A stretch of 11,863 bases of DNA from Chloroflexota bacterium (lineage in GTDB: Bacteria > Chloroflexota > Anaerolineae > B4-G1 > DUEL01), in assembly GCA_017743275.1 (NCBI GenBank), contig JAGHZG010000016.1, forward strand, positions 1 through 11,863, given 5' to 3'. A program made the position numbers and the translations under genes. Below are positions 7,335-11,863 of the stretch, piece by piece (the first letter of the stretch is position 1; every line of letters starts with the position of its first letter). A model generated the notes under the pieces. It was not told where the DNA came from. It saw only the letters and a program-made list of their open reading frames with translations, and ran no database searches.

Positions 7335-7443
7335 GTGACGTTTGACCGTAACTATTCAGGCTTCCTCACCCCTCCCCCGCCGCCTGCGGCGGCAGCAGCG
7401 AAGCCGCTGGGGGAGGGGTGAGGCTGAACAGTGACGTTTGACC
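7334..7443. repeat. Palindromic element bracketed by 14-bp direct repeats
   Basis: The 14-mer AGTGACGTTTGACC occurs at 7334-7347 and again at 7430-7443. Between the copies is a 15-bp perfect stem (7364-7378 with 7409-7423). Its large loop contains a smaller hairpin, GCCGCC-TGC-GGCGGC (7379-7393), and a GCGAAGCCGC core shared with the GAA-loop palindromes. TTCAG (7355-7359) and CTGAA (7424-7428) extend the stem after a bulge. It sits exactly between the divergent apgM and tsaD promoters. The direct repeats could be a target-site duplication, or a pair of regulator sites. Confidence 0.75.
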
Positions 7444-7472
7444 AATGTCTCATTCGCCGTACATCATTGGGG

Positions 7473-7500
7473 TTGACATTCTCTCAGATCTGGATATAAT
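7473..7500 (+). promoter_or_regulatory. Near-consensus sigma70-type promoter for tsaD
   Basis: TTGACA at 7473-7478 and TATAAT at 7495-7500 are both perfect consensus hexamers separated by 16 bp, one base short of the ideal. Transcription should start near 7507. This leaves a leader of about 110 nt before the conserved tsaD start at 7617. Confidence 0.85.
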
Positions 7501-7616
7501 TCGGGCGTGGTTAGGAAACTAACGACCGCAGCAAGGGGATGGGGAGAATTTTCAACCCTGCCGACCTGCGGCTGCTGAAATTGCTAACCTGGTTAATCCC
7601 GTTCAAATCAACAAAA

Positions 7617-8624
7617 ATGCTGATTCTGGGGATTGAGACATCCTGTGATGAGACGGCGGCCGCGGTCGTCGCTGATGGCCGCCACATCCTCTCCAACGTG
7701 GTGGCCTCGCAGACGGACCTGCACGCTCGCTACGGCGGAGTGTTCCCCGAACTGGCCTCGCGCGCCCACATAGAGGCCATCGTCCCGGTGGTCCAGGAGG
7801 CGATGGCGCAGGCCGGGGCGACCTGGGACGACCTGACCGCCGTCGCGGTCACCGTCGGGCCGGGGCTGGTGGGGTCTCTGCTGGTGGGGGTGAACGTCGC
7901 CAAAGGGCTGGCGCTGGGGCGCGGGTTGCCGCTGGTCCCGGTCAACCACCTGGAGGCCCACCTGTACGCGAACTGGCTGGAATCGGAGTCGGAGGGGGCG
8001 GCCCCGCCGGACCTGGCTTTCCCGCTCCTGGTCCTCATCGTTTCCGGCGGGCATACAGAACTGGTCCTGATGCGGGACCACGGCGACTACCTCTATCTGG
8101 GGGGCACGCTGGACGATGCGGCGGGCGAGGCCTTTGACAAAGTGGGGCGGTTGCTGGGACTGCCGTACCCCGGCGGCCCCAGCATAGAGCGGGCGGCCCG
8201 TTCGGGCGACCCGGCCCGCTTCCGCCTCCCGCGCGCCTGGCTGGAGGGGACGTACGACTTCAGTTTCAGCGGGCTGAAAACCGCTGTTGCCCGCCTGATC
8301 CAGCAGCCGGGAATCCCTCCCCGTTTCATCCCCGACCTGGCTGCCGCCTTCCAGGAGGCCGTGGTGGACGTGCTGGTGACCAAGACAGTGGCGGCGGCGC
8401 AGGACTACGGCGCGACGGCCATCCTGCTTTCCGGAGGCGTCTCGGCCAATCAGGCGCTGCGGGCGACGATGCGGGCGCGCGCCAGCGTCCCCGTCTACTA
8501 CCCGCCCCCCATCCTCTGCACCGACAACGCAGCCATGGTCGCCGCCTGCGGCTACTTCCGCTACCGGACCGGCACGCGGGCCGGTTGGGACCTGGATGTG
8601 GAGCCCGACCTGCGGCTGGTGTGA
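7617..8624 (+). CDS. tsaD: tRNA N6-threonylcarbamoyladenosine synthase catalytic subunit TsaD
   Basis: This 335-residue Kae1/TsaD-family protein transfers threonylcarbamoyl from TC-AMP to A37 of ANN-decoding tRNAs, working with TsaB and TsaE in the cytosol. Signatures are complete: LGIETSCDETAAAV (4-17), the metal ligands His111 and His115 in NHLEAH, VSGGHTELV (142-150), GGTLDDAAGEAFDKVGRLLG (162-181), FSFSGLKTAV (215-224), LSGGVSANQALR (271-282) and CTDNAAM with Asp303. The start at 7617 is chosen because family members begin a few residues before GIETSCDE. There is no clear ribosome site before it. The in-frame ATG at 7539 would add 26 residues and has only a purine run directly abutting it, so it is less likely. 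The gene has its own strong promoter and is followed by mutM on the same strand. Confidence 0.97.
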   Translation: MLILGIETSCDETAAAVVADGRHILSNVVASQTDLHARYGGVFPELASRAHIEAIVPVVQEAMAQAGATWDDLTAVAVTVGPGLVGSLLVGVNVAKGLALGRGLPLVPVNHLEAHLYANWLESESEGAAPPDLAFPLLVLIVSGGHTELVLMRDHGDYLYLGGTLDDAAGEAFDKVGRLLGLPYPGGPSIERAARSGDPARFRLPRAWLEGTYDFSFSGLKTAVARLIQQPGIPPRFIPDLAAAFQEAVVDVLVTKTVAAAQDYGATAILLSGGVSANQALRATMRARASVPVYYPPPILCTDNAAMVAACGYFRYRTGTRAGWDLDVEPDLRLV

Positions 8625-8628
8625 GTGA

Positions 8629-8858
8629 CTCACACGGAGACACAAAGACACAAAGGGAAAAGGTTACTACCTACCAGTGGGCTTTCGGGCAAGCGCCACA
8701 AAAGACGCAGGCAAAGGCGCGCCCCTGTAGCGCAGGCCGCCAGGCCTGTATGCAGGCTGACAGCCTGCACTACGTTATCTGCAAACCGGTCAGGGTAGGT
8801 AATTACGGGAAAAGAACCCATTCTTTGTGCCCTTGGTGTCTTTGCGTCTTTGTGTGAG
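8629..8858. repeat. 230-bp nested inverted-repeat element between tsaD and mutM
   Basis: The tsaD-mutM gap (8625-8880) is almost filled by this element. Its ends are 29-bp inverted repeats (8629-8657 and 8830-8858; 25 of 29 positions match) made of CACAAAGA-like units, the same family as 4704-4788. Inside them are imperfect inverted arms around GGTTACTACCTACC (from 8662) and its partner near 8793-8806. At the centre, 8727-8773, a cloverleaf-like block has a GTAG...CTAC outer stem and two hairpins, 8733-8748 and 8752-8768. There is no coding capacity and no transposase. It looks MITE-like; the right end is 22 bases before the mutM start. Confidence 0.75.
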
Positions 8859-8880
8859 ATTTTCCCTAAAGGAACTCCGT

Positions 8881-9693
8881 ATGCCTGAACTGCCGGAAGT
8901 GGAGACCCTGGCGCGGGAACTGAGAGGGGCGCTGGTTGGGCGGAAAATTGTTGGGGTAGAGGTCCGCTGGCCGCGCATCGTCGCCGCGCCAGACCCGGAG
9001 ACGTTTGCCCGGCGACTGGTCGGACGCCGCATCCGGGAAATCCGGCGCCGGGGGAAGTGGCTGCTCCTGGGCCTGGATGAGGGGGAGTGGCTGCTGGTCC
9101 ACCTGCGGATGAGCGGGCGGCTGACGGTAGAGGACGCCTGTGCCCCAGACGATGTCCATACCCGGGTGGTCTTCCATCTGGGTGATGGGCAACGGCTGCG
9201 CTTCTCCGACCCCCGCAAGTTCGGGCGGATGGCGCTGACGGCCTGCCCGGAGGAGTGGCTGGGGGACCTGGGGCCGGAGCCGCCAGGCCTGACGCTGGAG
9301 CAACTGGCGGGGATGCTGCAGGGCCGTCGGGTCCGTCTGAAACCCCTGCTCACCGACCAGCGCTTCCTGGCAGGCCTGGGGAACATCTACGCCGACGAGG
9401 TGCTCTGGCGGGCCGGCCTGCACCCTCTCCGCCCCGCCGATACTCTAACGCTGGAGGAGACGGCCCGCCTGCACGGGGCCATACGGCAGGTCCTGGAGGA
9501 AGCGATTGCCCGCCGGGGCACCACGCTGCCGGACCAGCGCTACGTGCTCCCCGACGGGCGCCCCGGGGAGTTCGCAGCCCGCCTGGCCGTCTACGGGCGG
9601 GAGGGCCATCCCTGCCCCCGATGTGGTACCCCGATTGCCCGCACCCGCGTGGGAGGCCGGAGCGTCCACTTTTGCCCCCAGTGCCAGCGGTAA
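8881..9693 (+). CDS. mutM: Formamidopyrimidine-DNA glycosylase (Fpg/MutM)
   Basis: This 270-residue base-excision repair enzyme removes 8-oxoguanine and formamidopyrimidines and nicks the abasic site. It begins MPELPEVE, so after Met removal Pro2 is the catalytic nucleophile and Glu3 the acid. Other family residues follow: Lys59 in the RRGKW turn, HLRMSGRL (74-81), DPRKFGRM (110-117) with the intercalating region, GLGNIYADEVLWRAGLHP (165-182) of the H2TH fold with Asn168, and a C-terminal zinc finger with Cys245, Cys248, Cys265, Cys268 and Arg260 on the beta hairpin. The start at 8881 is required by the catalytic N-terminus, and AAAGGA lies seven bases before it. An upstream in-frame extension to 8827 lies in the repeat and would bury Pro2, so it is rejected. 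The gene follows tsaD on the same strand across the repeat element. Confidence 0.97.
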   Translation: MPELPEVETLARELRGALVGRKIVGVEVRWPRIVAAPDPETFARRLVGRRIREIRRRGKWLLLGLDEGEWLLVHLRMSGRLTVEDACAPDDVHTRVVFHLGDGQRLRFSDPRKFGRMALTACPEEWLGDLGPEPPGLTLEQLAGMLQGRRVRLKPLLTDQRFLAGLGNIYADEVLWRAGLHPLRPADTLTLEETARLHGAIRQVLEEAIARRGTTLPDQRYVLPDGRPGEFAARLAVYGREGHPCPRCGTPIARTRVGGRSVHFCPQCQR

Positions 9694-9703
9694 ACGGCAA
9701 TAA

Positions 9704-9749
9704 AAATAGACGTGCCAGGCACTTCCAGAATTGCCTGGCACGTCTATTT
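9704..9749. terminator. Bidirectional terminator between mutM and the DUF4177-like gene
   Basis: A perfect 18-bp stem (9704-9721 with 9732-9749) with a 10-base loop lies between convergent genes. On the - strand the stem ends in CTATTTTTATTG, a proper U-tract, so it is a strong intrinsic terminator for the mutase operon. On the + strand the trailing CTATTTC is weaker. The stem contains the TAG stop of the - strand small gene (complement of 9744-9746). Confidence 0.85.
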
Positions 9750-9995
9750 CGGCCGCTTCCAGAAGCAAATCATCTGCTGGGAGCGGAAGGTGACCTGCAC
9801 CAGTTCCCAGCCCTGCTCACCGGGGCCGTTCAGGATGGCCTCTATCGCGCGCAGGAATGGATCCCCGGCGTCAAAATAGCAGATGCCTTCGGTGTCGCAG
9901 TAGAGCATCGGCGGCACCTGGGTCACCGGCTCCTGTAGCCAATGCAGGACTTCGTCGGCACTGTGCACGGTCACCCGATATTGCCAGCGGTTCAT
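9744..9995 (-). CDS. Small DUF4177-like protein
   Basis: This 83-residue soluble protein has an unknown function. It opens with an aromatic beta strand, NRWQYRVTV, and ends with a helix then GEQGWELVQVTFRSQQMICFWKRP (59-82). The LN-x-GxxGWELV pattern followed by a strand and FxRP-like end is that of DUF4177-type small proteins, which have no assigned role. A central stretch (DTEGICYFDAGDPFLRA, 34-50) is longer than I expect for the family. It has no signal peptide or membrane helix. ATG at 9995 has a GGGGAGGA site, and the gene starts only 14 bp after the mutase stop on the same strand, so it is almost surely co-transcribed. Its stop codon is inside the terminator hairpin. It is not the B12-binding subunit of the mutase: the DxHxxG cobalamin motif is absent. 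Confidence 0.8.
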   Translation of the reverse strand: MNRWQYRVTVHSADEVLHWLQEPVTQVPPMLYCDTEGICYFDAGDPFLRAIEAILNGPGEQGWELVQVTFRSQQMICFWKRPK

Positions 9996-10009
9996 CGGAT
10001 TCCTCCCCG

Positions 10010-11680
10010 TTACAACACCATCGGCTCCCGGTAGAGGCCAAAGACCTCCCGGAAGATGTCCATGATCTCCTGCAGGGTGGCGTAGGCGCGGACGGCGTTG
10101 AGGATATGGGGCATGACGTTCTCCGTCCCCTGGGCAGCGATGCGCAGCCGGTCCAGCGCCTGGCCCACGGCGCCGTTATCCCGCTCCGCCCGTACCCGGG
10201 CCAGCCGTTCGCACTGGCGCCGGTACCCCTCGGGGTCCATCTTCAGGAGGGGCACTTTCAGGGGCTCCTCAGCGACGAACTCATTGACGCCCACCACAAT
10301 ACGCCGCCGCTCGTCTATCTCCCGCTGGTAGCGGTAGGCGGCATCGGCAATCTCCTTCTGGAAGAAACCGGCCTCAATGGCTGGGATGACCCCGCCCAGC
10401 GCCTCAATGCGGGCAAAGTAGTCGTAGGCCTGCTGCTCCAACCGGTCGGTGAGGGCCTCTATGACGTAGGAGCCGCCCAACGGGTCCACAGTGTTGACCA
10501 CGCCCGACTCGTGGGCGATGATCTGCTGGGTACGCAGCGCGATGGTGACGGCAAACTCGCTGGGCAGTGCCAGCGCCTCGTCCAGGCTGTTGGTGTGCAG
10601 CGACTGAGTCCCGCCCAGGACCGCCGCCAGGGCCTGGATGGCGACACGGACGATGTTGATCTCCGGCTGCTGGGCGGTGAGGGTGCATCCAGCGGTCTGG
10701 GTGTGGAAGCGCATCCACCAGGAGCGAGGGTTTTTGGCCCCGAAGGTATGGCGCATCTCCCGCGCCCAGATGCGGCGCGCGGCCCGGAATTTGGCAATCT
10801 CTTCCAGAAAGTCGTTGTGGCAATTAAAGAAGAAAGAGAGGCGCGGGGCAAACTCGTCTATATCCAGGCCGCGCCGCAGGGCCCAGCGGACGTACTCCAT
10901 CCCATCGGCCAGGGTGAAGGCCAGTTCCTGCGCGGCGGTGGAGCCGGCCTCCCGGATGTGGTAACCGCTGATGCTGATGGTGTTCCACCTGGGGAGATGT
11001 TTGCTGCCGAACTCTATGGTGTCCGTCACCAGCCGCATGGAGGGTTCGGGCGGGAAAAGGTACTCTTTCTGAGCGATGTACTCTTTGAGGATGTCGTTCT
11101 GAATGGTCCCGCCCAGTTGGTCCATCCGGACCCCCTGCTTCTCCGCCGCTGCGATGTACATAGCCCAGATGACGGCTGCCGGACTGTTGATGGTCATAGA
11201 TGTGGTGACTTTGTCCAGCGGGATGCCGTCAAAGAGAATCTCCATATCTTTCAGCGATGAGACGGCGACGCCGCATTTACCGAACTCCCCCTCGGCCTCC
11301 GGCGCGTCGGTGTCGTAGCCCATCAGGGTGGGCAGGTCAAAGGCCACGGAGAGGCCCGTCTCGCCGTGGGCCAGCAGGTACTTGAAGCGGGCGTTGGTCT
11401 CCTCGGCGGTGCCGAATCCGGCGAACATCCGCATCGTCCAAAGCCGCCCCCGGTACATGTTGGGGTGGATGCCCCGGGTGAACGGGTACTCGCCGGGGAA
11501 GCCGATTTTCTCCAGGTAGTCCCCCTCCACATCCAGGGGGGTGTACAGCCGTTCCACCGGCTCGCCGGAGGCGGTGATGAACTCCGGATACCGTTCCGGC
11601 TGACGGTCCAGCGTGGCCTTCAGGGTGGTCTGTTTCCACCGTTCCAGTTCGGCGGCAATCCGCTCTCGTTCCTGGTTCAT
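10010..11680 (-). CDS. Acyl-CoA mutase large subunit, methylmalonyl-CoA mutase family, isobutyryl-CoA mutase-type active site
   Basis: This 556-residue TIM-barrel subunit belongs to a coenzyme B12-dependent carbon-skeleton mutase. It matches the large-subunit catalytic domain throughout: [15 protein letters not shown] (82-96), [17 protein letters not shown] (109-125), [14 protein letters not shown] (191-204), [14 protein letters not shown] (233-246) and [16 protein letters not shown] (358-373). It ends without the C-terminal cobalamin domain, so a separate small subunit must exist elsewhere. Aligned to Propionibacterium MutB at a constant offset of three, Tyr89 becomes Phe86, Arg207 becomes Gln204, while Gln197 (Gln194) and His244 (His241) are kept. 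Phe/Gln is the isobutyryl-CoA mutase pair. Most pipelines would call it methylmalonyl-CoA mutase. ATG at 11680 is preceded by GGAGGAGCG; the GTG at 11701 is a less likely start. It follows rnc by 45 bp. Confidence 0.93.
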   Translation of the reverse strand: MNQERERIAAELERWKQTTLKATLDRQPERYPEFITASGEPVERLYTPLDVEGDYLEKIGFPGEYPFTRGIHPNMYRGRLWTMRMFAGFGTAEETNARFKYLLAHGETGLSVAFDLPTLMGYDTDAPEAEGEFGKCGVAVSSLKDMEILFDGIPLDKVTTSMTINSPAAVIWAMYIAAAEKQGVRMDQLGGTIQNDILKEYIAQKEYLFPPEPSMRLVTDTIEFGSKHLPRWNTISISGYHIREAGSTAAQELAFTLADGMEYVRWALRRGLDIDEFAPRLSFFFNCHNDFLEEIAKFRAARRIWAREMRHTFGAKNPRSWWMRFHTQTAGCTLTAQQPEINIVRVAIQALAAVLGGTQSLHTNSLDEALALPSEFAVTIALRTQQIIAHESGVVNTVDPLGGSYVIEALTDRLEQQAYDYFARIEALGGVIPAIEAGFFQKEIADAAYRYQREIDERRRIVVGVNEFVAEEPLKVPLLKMDPEGYRRQCERLARVRAERDNGAVGQALDRLRIAAQGTENVMPHILNAVRAYATLQEIMDIFREVFGLYREPMVL

Positions 11681-11693
11681 CGCTCCTCCTTCG

Positions 11694-11735
11694 CGTTTCA
11701 CGCTTCACGTTTCACGTTTTACGTTTCACGCATTA
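11694..11735. repeat. 7-bp tandem repeat (CGTTTCA)x6
   Basis: Six head-to-tail heptamers occupy 42 bases: CGTTTCA, CGCTTCA, CGTTTCA, CGTTTTA, CGTTTCA, CGCATTA. They lie in the rnc-mutase gap and run into the 3' end of rnc, supplying its TGA stop (complement of 11726-11728) and the two preceding codons. The array ends 14 bases before the mutase ATG, just upstream of its ribosome site. There are no spacers, so it is not a CRISPR. Length variation by slippage is plausible. Confidence 0.9.
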
Positions 11736-11863
11736 CGTAATTCCATCCTCCGCTCCCACGCATCCCGCGCGGCGGCCTGCTCGGCGGCCTGTTTGGAGCG
11801 CCCCTCTCCCCGGCCGGCCACCTCATCCCCCAGGAGCACCTCGGCGACGAAGGTCTTGGCGTG
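11726..11863 (-). CDS. rnc: Ribonuclease III, C-terminal dsRNA-binding domain (partial)
   Basis: The last 45 residues of a protein that continues past the right edge are visible. They read as the second half of a double-stranded RNA-binding domain: a strand KTFVAEVLLGDEVAGRGEG, then GRSKQAAEQAAARDAWERR, the GxGxSKxxAExxAA helix that contacts dsRNA. A C-terminal dsRBD of this type is typical of RNase III, which cuts dsRNA in rRNA processing and mRNA turnover. The endonuclease domain is outside the window, so another dsRBD protein is possible. The stop is TGA, inside the heptamer array, and the final residues (about ELRNA) may be repeat-derived. The mutase gene starts 45 bp downstream on the same strand. 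Confidence 0.82.
   Translation of the reverse strand, partial: HAKTFVAEVLLGDEVAGRGEGRSKQAAEQAAARDAWERRMELRNA

Noticed and set aside
8727..8773. Cloverleaf-like fold as a tRNA
   Set aside because: It is only 47 bases, has no T-loop GTTC signature or anticodon arm, and fits a repeat core better.
8585..8857. 90-codon frame across the tsaD-mutM gap
   Set aside because: It is shadow sequence from tsaD followed by the repeat element; no ribosome site or family similarity.
9744..9995. Cobalamin-binding small subunit of the mutase
   Set aside because: The protein is too short and lacks the DxHxxG, SxL and GG motifs of B12-binding domains.
11694..11735. CRISPR-like array
   Set aside because: The 7-base units are contiguous, with no spacers and no cas genes nearby.

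Overview
The window is GC-rich, densely coded DNA that reads as ordinary bacterial chromosome. The gene set and style suggest a member of the Chloroflexota (Anaerolineae-like): an archaeal-type phosphoglycerate mutase, a GTP-type PEP carboxykinase, a two-gene GlcD/GlcF oxidase, an acyl-CoA mutase large subunit without its B12 domain, and many short palindromic repeats between genes. That lineage call is inference from gene content, not from a marker tree. The first 19 bases are the Tn5/Nextera mosaic-end adapter, so the left edge is a library artefact and the assembly is probably metagenomic or shotgun.

Layout. At 20-1402 on the + strand are the tail of an unrecognised protein and a polyprenyl-phosphate sugar-1-phosphate transferase of the WecA/TagO/MraY family. 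From 1448 to 7238 four genes lie on the - strand in the order apgM, glcF, glcD, pckG: phosphoglycerate mutase, the FeS and FAD subunits of a glycolate/lactate-type oxidase, and PEP carboxykinase. A divergent promoter region (about 7240-7616) separates apgM from tsaD (+, tRNA t6A synthesis), which is followed by mutM (+, DNA repair). A strong hairpin terminator at 9704-9749 divides mutM from a second - strand group: rnc (partial, right edge), an acyl-CoA mutase large subunit, and a small DUF4177-like protein.

How the genes work together. apgM and pckG act at the two ends of the 3-phosphoglycerate/PEP/oxaloacetate node, and GlcD/GlcF would feed oxidised 2-hydroxy acids into central carbon metabolism. 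The cluster therefore looks gluconeogenic or aimed at small-acid use. The mutase is the most informative gene. By family alignment it has Phe86 and Gln204 where methylmalonyl-CoA mutase has Tyr89 and Arg207, which is the isobutyryl-CoA mutase pattern, so the usual methylmalonyl-CoA label is probably wrong.

Structure outside genes is unusually rich. Perfect palindromes with a GAA/TTC loop occur at three junctions, and a related larger element lies between the divergent promoters. Two elements are built from CACAAAGA/CACGAAGA units, and a 7-bp tandem repeat runs across the rnc stop codon. I found no CRISPR array, tRNA, rRNA, prophage, transposase or defence system. I do not see a wholly new biological system here; the leads are the mutase specificity, the repeat families and the divergent control region.
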